From: Maritimibacter harenae
Lineage (GTDB): Bacteria > Pseudomonadota > Alphaproteobacteria > Rhodobacterales > Rhodobacteraceae
Length of the DNA: 64,000 nucleotides
Assembly (NCBI RefSeq): GCF_009882975.1
Contig: NZ_WTUX01000011.1
Coordinates: forward strand, 62,001-126,000
Reading direction: 5' to 3'
Shown here: one piece after another, positions 32,554 to 40,247 of the stretch
How the letters are laid out: each line of letters opens with the position of its first letter
Position numbering within the stretch: position 1 is the first letter of the stretch
Translations under genes and position numbers: made by a program
Notes under the pieces: model-generated
The model's input: the letters and a program-made list of their open reading frames with translations, nothing else
Told to the model about the DNA's origin: nothing
Databases searched by the model: none

Positions 32554-33953
32554 CCGAAACAGCCGCTTCGCGGATCTTCCGCAACCTCCGGGACAACCGC
32601 GACACCGTGGTAGAGTACCGGGGCCACGGTTATTCCGGGCCCGAGCTCCTGGGGCGGATCAAGGCGCGGGCACGCGTTCTGGCCGAGACCGGGGTGGGAC
32701 CGGGCGACACGATCATCATCATCGCCTCCGAGAACCTCACGGCGTTCGAAATCCTCCTTGCGGCATGGACGCACGGGGCCTCGGGGTTCTTCGTCGATTT
32801 CCGCACGCCCGCCGCGCGGGTGAACGAATGGGCCACGCGGCTTTCCGCCCGCGCCATCGTCGGGACGCGGGCGCTGGCGGGTGTGGAGATGCGGGTCCAG
32901 CCGATGCACCCGGTCCCGGAACCCGGCCCGGTGCCGTGCGATCCGGACCCGATGCACAACGCCGTCTGGTTCTCGACCTCCGGCACCACGGGCCTTCCGA
33001 AAATCGCCCCGCGCACGCAGGTGCGGCTTCATGAAATCATCGAGGCCATGGAAGAGAAGTACAATATTCCCGCCGGGCGCGCCGTGCTCAGCCCGACCTC
33101 GGTCGGGTATTCGGCCAGTGGGTTCATGTGGCTTCGCTTCCTCGCGATGGGGCGCAAGATCATCGCGCTCGACATCGTCCACCGGCTCGACGAACTCGAC
33201 GCGGCGTTGAAGCGCCCGGAAGTGGCCGAGTGCAGCCTGCCGCCCTCGACCATCCGCCGCCTGGCCGCGCTGCCCGGGCCGACGCCGCGCTACCCGGAAC
33301 TCGAACGCCTGGGCGCCGTGGGCGGTCCCGCGCTTGCCGAGGACAAGGTCGCAGCGGTCCGGCGGCTGACCATGAACTACAGGATGGTCTACAGCGCGGC
33401 GGGCCTTGGCACGATCAGCATGATCACGGGCCCCGAGATCCTGGAGCGCCCGGAAAGCTGCGGGAAACCGGAAGAAGGCGTGCAGGTCACCATTCGTGAC
33501 AACGGCCGTGAAGTCGGGCCGGGCGAGATCGGCGAAATCTGCGTGACCCTCCCGGAGCGGGAGGAGGCGCCCACGGGCGATGTCGGCTATCTCGCGCCGG
33601 ACGGCTACCTCTACATCGTCGGCCGGGTCCAGGGCTTCCTGACGCGCAATGGCGTGAACTTCGCCGCCCAGCGGGTGTCCGACGCCGCACTGCGCCTGCC
33701 GGAGGTCGAGGAAGCGGCGGTCGTCGCTGTGCCGGGCCAGGATGCGGGGGACGAGGTCCACCTCTTCGTGCAGGCGCGCGGGCTGGAGCGGGATGCTCTG
33801 CTGCGCCATCTGCGCACGGCCTTGCCCGCCGCCGAGCAACCCGACCACGTCCACCTGCGCCCCGCGCTGCCCTGCAACGTGTCCGGGAAAGTGGACCTGG
33901 GCGCATTGCTGGCCGAACTGACGGAACCGGAAAAAGAGGTCGCACGTGCCTGA
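32550..33953 (+). CDS. Stand-alone adenylation enzyme (ANL superfamily)
   Basis: The 467-residue protein has the main ANL motifs: FSTSGTTGLPK (141-151) for the phosphate loop, VYSAAGLGT, the ribose-binding Asp in TGDVGYL, the hinge GRVQGFLTRNG and the catalytic lysine K447 in CNVSGKVDLG. It should activate a carboxylic or amino acid with ATP and load it on the carrier protein encoded directly downstream (8-base overlap). The substrate pocket does not let me name the acid. At 467 residues it is shorter than most adenylation domains but has both N- and C-terminal subdomains. It overlaps the HExxH gene by four bases. Confidence 0.82.
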   Translation: MTETAASRIFRNLRDNRDTVVEYRGHGYSGPELLGRIKARARVLAETGVGPGDTIIIIASENLTAFEILLAAWTHGASGFFVDFRTPAARVNEWATRLSARAIVGTRALAGVEMRVQPMHPVPEPGPVPCDPDPMHNAVWFSTSGTTGLPKIAPRTQVRLHEIIEAMEEKYNIPAGRAVLSPTSVGYSASGFMWLRFLAMGRKIIALDIVHRLDELDAALKRPEVAECSLPPSTIRRLAALPGPTPRYPELERLGAVGGPALAEDKVAAVRRLTMNYRMVYSAAGLGTISMITGPEILERPESCGKPEEGVQVTIRDNGREVGPGEIGEICVTLPEREEAPTGDVGYLAPDGYLYIVGRVQGFLTRNGVNFAAQRVSDAALRLPEVEEAAVVAVPGQDAGDEVHLFVQARGLERDALLRHLRTALPAAEQPDHVHLRPALPCNVSGKVDLGALLAELTEPEKEVARA

Positions 33954-34182
33954 TCCCACCTTCGAAGAGCGCGTGCGCGCGGCCTTTGCCGAGGCGCTGG
34001 GCACCGTCCCCGGCGATGACGAGGATTTCTTCGACGCAGGCGGTGACTCGCTGGCAGCCGAAAACGTGCTCCTGACGCTTTCGGCGCAGCTGTCGACGGA
34101 GCTTCCCGGCTGGGTGCTGCTGGACCATCCGACGGTGCGCGGGCTTGCCGCCGCGCTTCGGAGCGGTGAGGCGCGGATCTGA
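33946..34182 (+). CDS. Acyl/peptidyl carrier protein
   Basis: The 78-residue protein starts at a GTG behind AGAGG and is a four-helix carrier protein. S35 in AGGDSLAAE is the phosphopantetheine attachment site, and DHPTVRGLAAAL forms the last helix, a pattern typical of peptidyl carrier domains. It overlaps the adenylation gene by eight bases and is the last gene of the cassette. It would hold the activated acid as a thioester for transfer to a peptide or release by the thioesterase-like protein. No phosphopantetheinyl transferase or condensation domain is encoded nearby. Confidence 0.86.
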   Translation: MPDPTFEERVRAAFAEALGTVPGDDEDFFDAGGDSLAAENVLLTLSAQLSTELPGWVLLDHPTVRGLAAALRSGEARI

Positions 34183-34203
34183 ACTTTCTGCGCGAAATTC
34201 CTG

Positions 34204-34243
34204 CTCCCGGGGAAAGCAAAAATTGATTTTCTCCGGGGGTTTG
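34204..34243 (+). terminator. Candidate intrinsic terminator at the end of the peptide cassette
   Basis: CTCCCGGGGAAA (34204-34215) can pair along 12 positions (two G-T) with TTTCTCCGGGGG (34228-34239) around a 12-base A/T-rich loop; three T follow. It starts 22 bases after the carrier protein stop and precedes the TRAP binding-protein gene. The T-run is short, so efficiency is uncertain. Confidence 0.55.
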
Positions 34244-34295
34244 ATACCGATTGGTACAGAGACCCGGACGTGACCGGGCTCCTAGGGAGGAAAAT

Positions 34296-35315
34296 ATGAA
34301 GAAGACACATGTTGCGCTTGGCGCATTGCTTGCAGCTCTCGCCCCCGCGGCCCTGACCGCGCAGGAGGTGACGCTCCGCCTGTCGCACTGGGTGCCGCCC
34401 ACCATCTCGCCGGCCACCAAGGGCATCCAGCCCTGGGCGGAATCGGTGATGGAGGCGTCCGACGGCCGGATCCAGATCGATATCTACCCGGCCCAGCAGC
34501 TTGGCCGCGCGCCGGACCACTACGACATGGCCCGCGACGGGATCGTCGACCTGTCCTACGTGAACCCGGGCTACACCGCCGGCCGGTTCCCGATCTACGC
34601 GCTGACCGAAGTGCCGTTCATGGCCGACGACAGCGTGGGCGGCGCGCAGGCGATCCACGAGTGGTACGCGGAATACGGCGCCGAGCAGGAAATGGGCGAC
34701 GTGAAGGTGTGCTTCGTTCACCCGCACGCGCCGGGTGCGTTCCACAGCCAGGTCGACGTGACGAGCCCCGATGACGTGAAGGGCATGAACGTGCGCCCGG
34801 CGCACGCCACGATGGCCCGCTTCGTGTCGCTTCTCGGCGGCGGCCCCGTCCAGGTGCCCGCGCCGGAAGTGCGTGAAGCGCTCTCGAAGGGCACCGCCGA
34901 AGCCGTGACCTTCCCGTGGGGGTCGATGTACGACTTCAACCTGACCGATGAAGTGCCGGTCCACCTCGACATGCCGTTCTACCTTTCGGCACAGGTGCTC
35001 GTGATGAACGAGTCGAGCTACGAGAGCCTTTCGGACGAGAACAAGGCCGTGATCGACGATCACTGCACGCCCGAATGGTCCGGCCGCGTGGCACAGGGCT
35101 GGTACGACGACGACATGGCGGCGAAAGAGAAGCTGATGGCGGACGACAGCCAGACCTTCAACACGCCGACCGAGGAAGAGGTCCAGGCCTGGATCGACGC
35201 CGCCGCGCCTCTGACCGAGGAGTGGAAGGAAGCCGTGTCGGCCAAGGGCCACGACGCGGACGCGATCCTCGCGGCCTACAAGGAAGCGCTCGCGAAGTAC
35301 GACGCCGACTACTGA
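34296..35315 (+). CDS. TRAP transporter substrate-binding protein (DctP family), without membrane subunits
   Basis: The start at 34296 follows GGGAGG and gives 339 residues with a signal peptide (MKKTHVALGALLAALAPAAL, cleavage near TAQ). The mature protein has the DctP fold with LSHWVPP at the first strand, the conserved Arg region in KGMNVRPAH and EALSKGTAEAVTFPW. TRAP binding proteins deliver organic acids to DctQ/DctM permeases in the inner membrane. No dctQ or dctM gene is nearby, so it must use a distant permease or act as a sensor-type binder. It follows the peptide cassette but is separated by a terminator-like hairpin. Confidence 0.88.
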   Translation: MKKTHVALGALLAALAPAALTAQEVTLRLSHWVPPTISPATKGIQPWAESVMEASDGRIQIDIYPAQQLGRAPDHYDMARDGIVDLSYVNPGYTAGRFPIYALTEVPFMADDSVGGAQAIHEWYAEYGAEQEMGDVKVCFVHPHAPGAFHSQVDVTSPDDVKGMNVRPAHATMARFVSLLGGGPVQVPAPEVREALSKGTAEAVTFPWGSMYDFNLTDEVPVHLDMPFYLSAQVLVMNESSYESLSDENKAVIDDHCTPEWSGRVAQGWYDDDMAAKEKLMADDSQTFNTPTEEEVQAWIDAAAPLTEEWKEAVSAKGHDADAILAAYKEALAKYDADY

Positions 35316-35323
35316 GGCAACGT

Positions 35324-35346
35324 GGCAGGGCGCGCGGCGCCCTGCC
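35324..35346 (+). terminator. Strong hairpin after the TRAP binding-protein gene
   Basis: GGCAGGGCGC (35324-35333) and GCGCCCTGCC (35337-35346) pair perfectly around a 3-base loop, beginning eight bases after the stop codon. No T-run follows, so this is a probable transcript end or stabiliser rather than a textbook terminator. Confidence 0.5.
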
Positions 35347-35448
35347 CATTCCGCTGCCGGGCGGCCCCCGGCCAAAGCCCCGGGTGTATTCGCCGCGCGG
35401 CTGCGCTATGACCGCCCTGCACGTGAAAACAACGAGGGAGCGGCACAG

Positions 35449-36063
35449 GTGAAACTCTACGATTACTGGCGATCCTCGGCGAGCTACCGGCTGCGCATCG
35501 CGCTCGGGCTGGCCGAACTGGAATGGGAGTCGGTGCTGGTGGACCTGACCACCGGGGCACAGACCACGCCGGAGCACCTGGCGGTCAATCCGCAGGGCCT
35601 GGTCCCGGCGCTGGAGATCGACGGGCAGATGCTGACCCAGTCGCTCGCCATCCTCGAATACCTCGACGAGACGCGCGAACTGGGCTTCCTGCCCAAGGAC
35701 GCGCTGGGACGCCACCGGGTGCGGGCGTTGTCCTACGCCGTGGCGATGGAGATTCACCCGGTGTGCAACCTGCGCGTCGCCCGCCACGCCGTCCAGGCCT
35801 CGGACGGGGCGATCACCATGCAGGGCTGGATGCAGCACTTCATCGCGCCGGGGCTCGCGGCGGTCGAAGAGATGCTGGACGGCGGTGATTTCTGTTACGG
35901 CGACGTGGTGACGATGGCCGACATCTGCCTGATGCCGCAGATCTACAACGCCGACCGCTGGGAGGTCGACCTGACCCCCATGCCGAAGATCCGCCGGATC
36001 GCGGAGAACCTGTCCGAAATCCCCGCCTTCGCGGCGGCCCATCCGGACCGCAGCCCGCGCTGA
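35449..36063 (+). CDS. Maleylacetoacetate isomerase-like glutathione S-transferase (zeta class)
   Basis: The 204-residue protein starts at a GTG with GAGGGAG upstream. It carries the zeta-class signature YWRSSASYRLRIAL, the glutathione-binding QSLAILEYLDE and a C-terminal helical domain with the family DICLMPQIYNA segment. The enzyme isomerises maleylacetoacetate to fumarylacetoacetate in tyrosine and homogentisate breakdown. The usual partner fumarylacetoacetase is not adjacent. Its position beside the phenylacetate cluster is suggestive of aromatic catabolism, but it may simply be a stand-alone GST. Its stop is six bases from the convergent regulator. Confidence 0.82.
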   Translation: MKLYDYWRSSASYRLRIALGLAELEWESVLVDLTTGAQTTPEHLAVNPQGLVPALEIDGQMLTQSLAILEYLDETRELGFLPKDALGRHRVRALSYAVAMEIHPVCNLRVARHAVQASDGAITMQGWMQHFIAPGLAAVEEMLDGGDFCYGDVVTMADICLMPQIYNADRWEVDLTPMPKIRRIAENLSEIPAFAAAHPDRSPR

Positions 36064-36069
36064 TCTGGC

Positions 36070-36858
36070 TCAGGACGTCGCCTGCGCCTCGATCGCGGCC
36101 ATGAGGTCGTCGATGGAAGGGCGCGGGTGACGCTCGAGGAATGCCGTGGTCGCGGCGCGGGCGCGCGCGCCGGGCCAGTCGGGGCCCAGGAGCCGGTCGG
36201 GCAGCACCCCGTGGCGCAGCCTGAGCCGGCGCCAGTGGTGGAAGGCCAGGAGCCGGCGCACGGTGGCCTCGAGCAGGTCGTCGGGCGGGGTGCCCAGCGT
36301 CTCCACCGTTTCGGCCAAAGCCGTGTAATCGGCCAGCGCCTCGGGCGCGACGATCACGTCGCAGATCCAGTCCGGGACGCGGTCACGGTCGACCTCGGCC
36401 ACCAGAAGCTCGCGGGAAAGCTCTTCGAGCGGCCCCGCCACGATGGCGGCGCGGGTGTGGGCGAAGGCGGCCTCTTCGGGCAGCATGTCGCCGAAATCCT
36501 GTGTCGAGAGACCCGGGGCGGGCAGGGCGACGTAGACCGGGCCCGGCTCCGGCGGCATCGAGGGGTAGACGACCGGGCGCACGGCTTCGGTCCTCAGCCG
36601 CCCCTCCGGGGTCAGCGCGTAGGACGACACGCGCCCGTCGCGCTCCGCCTCGATCCAGCCGTCGCGCTTGAGCCGGTGCAGCGCCACGCGCAACGCCTGG
36701 TTCGTGATCCCCATCGGCGCGACGAGGCGCGTGAGCAGCGGCCCCCCGATCCGGTCGCCGGGGCTGCGGCACAGGTCACCCATGATCGTGACCACGATGG
36801 ACCACACCTTGAGCGGTCCGAGCGCGATCAGGCGGTCGATGGGGGCGTTGGCGGACAT
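36070..36858 (-). CDS. paaX: PaaX-like transcriptional regulator
   Basis: The 262-residue protein shows the PaaX family pattern: an N-terminal winged helix (about 12-85) with GITNQALRVALHRLKRDGWIEAERDGRVSSYALT, then the PaaX C-terminal domain ending in HHWRRLRLRHGVLPDRLLGPDWPG. PaaX represses phenylacetate genes and is released by phenylacetyl-CoA. It is encoded 31 bases downstream of paaZ on the same strand. The cluster also contains a TetR-type regulator, so two regulators serve one pathway here. Confidence 0.85.
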   Translation of the reverse strand: MSANAPIDRLIALGPLKVWSIVVTIMGDLCRSPGDRIGGPLLTRLVAPMGITNQALRVALHRLKRDGWIEAERDGRVSSYALTPEGRLRTEAVRPVVYPSMPPEPGPVYVALPAPGLSTQDFGDMLPEEAAFAHTRAAIVAGPLEELSRELLVAEVDRDRVPDWICDVIVAPEALADYTALAETVETLGTPPDDLLEATVRRLLAFHHWRRLRLRHGVLPDRLLGPDWPGARARAATTAFLERHPRPSIDDLMAAIEAQATS

Positions 36859-36889
36859 GGGGCGAGGGTAGCCCCGCCCCGTCCGGTGC

Positions 36890-38920
36890 TCAATAGGCGT
36901 TCATCGTCAGAAGTTCGTATTCCGCCACAAGCGCGTCGTCCTGGTTCAGGATCGTCACGTGCCAGCGCACCTCGCCATACTCGTCGGTGCGGCGGGTCTT
37001 CTTCTTCACGGTGAGCTTGACGTGAATGCTGTCGCCTGCCGGAACCGGCTGCATGAAGCGCAGGTTGTCGAGCCCGGTGTTGGCCAGAACCGGCCCCTCG
37101 TTCGGCTCCACGAAGAGCCCCGCGGCGAAGCTCAGAAGCAGGTAGCCGTGAGCCACGCGGCCCGGGAAGAACGGGTTCCGCTTGGCGGCTTCGTCGTCCA
37201 TGTGGGCATAGAACGTGTCGCCGGTGAACTCGGCGAAGTGCTCGATGTCGTCGAGGGTCACTTCGCGCGGGTCGGTGACGATCGTCTCGCCGATCTGGAG
37301 CTCGGTGAAGGTGCGGGTGAAGGGATGCGCGGGCGCGGGCTTCTCCTCGGCCCCCGGCACGAACTGCTGGCCGATGGCCTGCAGCATGTCGGGCGAGCCC
37401 TGGACGGCGGTGCGCTGCATGAAGTGCATGACGCCCCGGATGCCGCCCATCTCTTCGCCGCCGCCGGCGCGGCCGGGGCCGCCGTGGACCATGTGGGGCA
37501 GGGGCGCGCCGTGGCCCGTGCTTTCCTTCATCGAGGTGCGGTTGTTGATGTAGATACGACCATGATAGGCGCCCACGCCCATCGCCACGTCGCGCGCCAC
37601 TTCACCGTCATTGGTGATGAGCGACACGACGAGCGAGCCCTGGCCGCGATTGGCCAGTTCGACGGCGTGGTCGAGGTCACGGTAGCCCATGATGGTCGAG
37701 ACCGGGCCGAAGGCTTCTGTCTCGTGGACCTTGGTGGCCTTGTCCGGGTCGGCGCAACGGAAGAGCATCGGCGGCAGGAAAGCGCCTTTCTCGCGGTCGG
37801 CGCCCACCACCTCGAAATTGTCGGGGTCGCCGATGACGCGCTCGGCCTCGGTCTCGAGGATCGCGATCTTCTCGAGCACGTCGGCCCGCTGGCCGGTGGA
37901 GACGAGCGCGCCCATGCGCGTGCCCTCGGCCGCCGGATCACCGATCACGTTCTTCGCGAGCCGTTCGCGCAGGGCGTCGATCACGGCCTCGACCTGGGCT
38001 TCGGGGGCGATGATGCGGCGGATCGCGGTGCATTTCTGCCCCGCCTTCACCGTCATCTCGCGCTGCACTTCCTTCACGAAGAGGTCGAATTCCGGCGTGC
38101 CGGGTTCGGCATCGGGCCCCAGGATCGAGCTGTTGAGGCTGTCGGCCTCCGCCGTGAAGCGCACGGCGTTCTCGAGGATGGCGGGGGTCGAGCGCAGCTT
38201 GAGCGCGGTGTCGGCCGAGCCCGTGAAGCTCACCACGTCCTGGCAGGTCAGCCGGTCGAGCATGTCGCCGGTGCCGCCCGCCACGAATTGCAGCGCGCCC
38301 TCGGGCAGAAGCCCGCTTTCCAGCATCAGGCGCACGCAGAGCTCGGTGACATAGGACGTGGCGGTCGCCGGTTTCACGATCGCGGGCATGCCGGCCAGCA
38401 GGGTGGGCGCGAGCTTTTCGAGCATCCCCCAGACCGGGAAGTTGTAGGCGTTGATGTGGAGCGCGACGCCCTGCATCGGCGTGCAGATGTGCTGCCCCTT
38501 GAAGGTGCCGTGGCGCGAGAACTGCTCCACGTCGCCGTCGAGGTAGACATGCCCGTCCGGCATCTCGCGCCGCCCCTTGGAGGCGAAGACGAAGAGCGTG
38601 CCGATGCCGCCGTCGATGTCGAACCCGTGGTCGCCCTGCGTGGCGCCGGTCGAGAAGGAGATGTCGTAGAGCTTCTGCTTGTGCTCGGTCAGGTACTGTC
38701 CGAGCGCCTTGAGCATCTTGGCGCGTTCGTGGAAGGTCATCTTGCGCAGGGCGGGGCCGCCGATGTTGCGCGCGTGGTCGAGCATCGCCTGCACGTCGAG
38801 CGCGTCGTTGCCCGCGCTGGCGATCACTTCGCCGGTCACGGCGCTCGCGATGTTGCGCGCACCTGCGCCCGGCTTCACCCATTCGCCAGCGGCATAGCTG
38901 GACACGTCCATGAGGCTCAT
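36890..38920 (-). CDS. paaZ: Bifunctional oxepin-CoA hydrolase / 3-oxo-5,6-dehydrosuberyl-CoA semialdehyde dehydrogenase
   Basis: The ATG at 38920 was chosen because GGGAGG lies six bases before it; the ATG at 38926 abuts the same site. The 676-residue enzyme has an N-terminal aldehyde dehydrogenase (about 1-520) with the catalytic Cys in GQKCTAIRR and cofactor segment VVSFTGSADTAL. The C-terminal MaoC-like hydratase (about 545-676) has FAEFTGDTFYAHMD and PFFPGRVAHGYLL. PaaZ opens the seven-membered oxepin ring and oxidises the resulting aldehyde. It is divergent from paaG across a TetR-type palindrome. Confidence 0.95.
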   Translation of the reverse strand: MSLMDVSSYAAGEWVKPGAGARNIASAVTGEVIASAGNDALDVQAMLDHARNIGGPALRKMTFHERAKMLKALGQYLTEHKQKLYDISFSTGATQGDHGFDIDGGIGTLFVFASKGRREMPDGHVYLDGDVEQFSRHGTFKGQHICTPMQGVALHINAYNFPVWGMLEKLAPTLLAGMPAIVKPATATSYVTELCVRLMLESGLLPEGALQFVAGGTGDMLDRLTCQDVVSFTGSADTALKLRSTPAILENAVRFTAEADSLNSSILGPDAEPGTPEFDLFVKEVQREMTVKAGQKCTAIRRIIAPEAQVEAVIDALRERLAKNVIGDPAAEGTRMGALVSTGQRADVLEKIAILETEAERVIGDPDNFEVVGADREKGAFLPPMLFRCADPDKATKVHETEAFGPVSTIMGYRDLDHAVELANRGQGSLVVSLITNDGEVARDVAMGVGAYHGRIYINNRTSMKESTGHGAPLPHMVHGGPGRAGGGEEMGGIRGVMHFMQRTAVQGSPDMLQAIGQQFVPGAEEKPAPAHPFTRTFTELQIGETIVTDPREVTLDDIEHFAEFTGDTFYAHMDDEAAKRNPFFPGRVAHGYLLLSFAAGLFVEPNEGPVLANTGLDNLRFMQPVPAGDSIHVKLTVKKKTRRTDEYGEVRWHVTILNQDDALVAEYELLTMNAY

Positions 38921-38974
38921 GGTCATCCTCCCTTTTTCGCGTTTCCGCACGAGTCGCGGTCAAGAACATTATTG

Positions 38975-38988
38975 ACCGACCAGTCGGT
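38975..38988. promoter_or_regulatory. TetR-type palindromic operator between paaZ and paaG
   Basis: ACCGAC-CA-GTCGGT is a perfect 6-base inverted repeat with a 2-base centre, flanked by TTG and TTAA. It lies 36 bases upstream of the paaG start, and a TTGACC -35-like element (38972-38977) overlaps it. It is the form expected for a TetR/PaaR-like repressor, the gene for which is in the rightward operon. Confidence 0.6.
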
Positions 38989-39024
38989 TTAAGCAAGTAT
39001 TGCGCAACACCAAGGGAGGAGTCG

Positions 39025-39813
39025 ATGAGCGATACCGTGCTCGTGGACCGGCAGGACGGCTGGGTGGAAATCACCCTCAATCGTCCCGACCGGCTCAACA
39101 GCTTCAACGAAGAAATGCACATGGCCCTGCGCGAAGCGCTCGACGGGGCCGCCAATGATGCCCGCGCGGTTCTTCTGACCGGGGCGGGCAAGGGCTTCTG
39201 CGCCGGGCAGGACCTGGGCGACCGCGATCCGCGCAAGACCGACAAGATCGACCTCGGCTATACCGTGCGCACCTTCTGGGCGCCGCTGGTGCGCCAGATC
39301 CGCGCGCTCGAGATGCCGGTGGTCTGCGCCGTGAACGGCGTGGCGGCCGGGGCGGGGTCCTCGTTGTCGCTCGCCTGCGACATGGTCATCGCCTCCGAGA
39401 AGGCAAAGTTCATCCAGAGCTTCGCCAACGTGGGCCTGATCCCGGACACCGGCGGCTCGTTCTCGCTCACCAACCTGGTGGGGCCGGCCCGCGCCCGTGG
39501 CCTCGCGCTCACCGCCGAGCCACTGCCGGCAGCCAGGGCCGAAGAGTGGGGCATGATCTGGAAGTGTCTGCCCGAGGACGATTTCCTCGCCGCCGCGCGC
39601 GAGCAGGTGGCGAAATTCGCCAAGGGGCCGACGTTCGGCTACGCCCAGACCAAGAAGGCGATCCAGGCGGCCGAGACGAACACGATGGACGCCCAGCTCG
39701 ACCTCGAAGCGGAGCTCATGTTCCAGTGCGGCCTGTCGCCCGACTACGCCGAGGGCGTGGGCGCCTTCCTCGACAAGCGCAAGCCGGCCTTCACCGGGGA
39801 GAAGCCGCAATGA
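39025..39813 (+). CDS. paaG: 2-(1,2-epoxy-1,2-dihydrophenyl)acetyl-CoA isomerase
   Basis: The 262-residue crotonase-fold protein has GKGFCAGQDL and NGVAAGAGSSLSLACDMV for the oxyanion hole. It has Asp in LIPDTGGS instead of the second catalytic Glu of hydratases, which is characteristic of PaaG isomerases. It converts ring-1,2-epoxyphenylacetyl-CoA to oxepin-CoA. An AAGGGAGGAG site precedes the ATG. It is the first gene of a tightly overlapping set paaG-paaI-paaK-tetR. Confidence 0.92.
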   Translation: MSDTVLVDRQDGWVEITLNRPDRLNSFNEEMHMALREALDGAANDARAVLLTGAGKGFCAGQDLGDRDPRKTDKIDLGYTVRTFWAPLVRQIRALEMPVVCAVNGVAAGAGSSLSLACDMVIASEKAKFIQSFANVGLIPDTGGSFSLTNLVGPARARGLALTAEPLPAARAEEWGMIWKCLPEDDFLAAAREQVAKFAKGPTFGYAQTKKAIQAAETNTMDAQLDLEAELMFQCGLSPDYAEGVGAFLDKRKPAFTGEKPQ

Positions 39814-40247
39814 CGCCGCGCGAGCGCGCCCAACGGTCCTGCCAGGCGATGTGGGGCAACGACCAGTCGTCGAAGTGGTTCGGCATGGAGCTGGGCGAGG
39901 TCGACGAGGGCAAGGCGACCATGACGCTCCAGGTCATGCCGCATCACTGCAATGGCCACGCGATCTGCCACGGCGGCGTGATCTTCGCGCTGGCCGACAG
40001 CGCCTTCGCCTTCGCCTGCAACAGCCGCAACCAGAACACCGTGGCCCAGCACAACATGATCTCGTTCCTGGCGCCGGGCAAGGAAGGCGACCTTCTGACC
40101 GCCGTGGCCGAAGAGACCTACATCAAGGGCCGCTCCGGCATCTACGACATTCACGTCACCAACCAGGACGGAACCCGTATCGCCGAGATGCGCGGCATGT
40201 CGCGCGCCATCCCCGGCACCCTTTTCGAGGAGGAGGAAAAACAATGA
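39810..40247 (+). CDS. paaI: Phenylacetyl-CoA pathway thioesterase
   Basis: The start at 39810 overlaps the paaG stop by four bases (ATGA). The 145-residue product is a hot-dog thioesterase with the PaaI pattern GHAICHGGVIFALADSAFAFACN, followed by FLAPGKEGDLLTAVAEE. PaaI hydrolyses aberrant ring-hydroxylated phenylacetyl-CoA to rescue CoA. The gene overlaps paaK by four bases as well. Confidence 0.92.
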   Translation: MTPRERAQRSCQAMWGNDQSSKWFGMELGEVDEGKATMTLQVMPHHCNGHAICHGGVIFALADSAFAFACNSRNQNTVAQHNMISFLAPGKEGDLLTAVAEETYIKGRSGIYDIHVTNQDGTRIAEMRGMSRAIPGTLFEEEEKQ

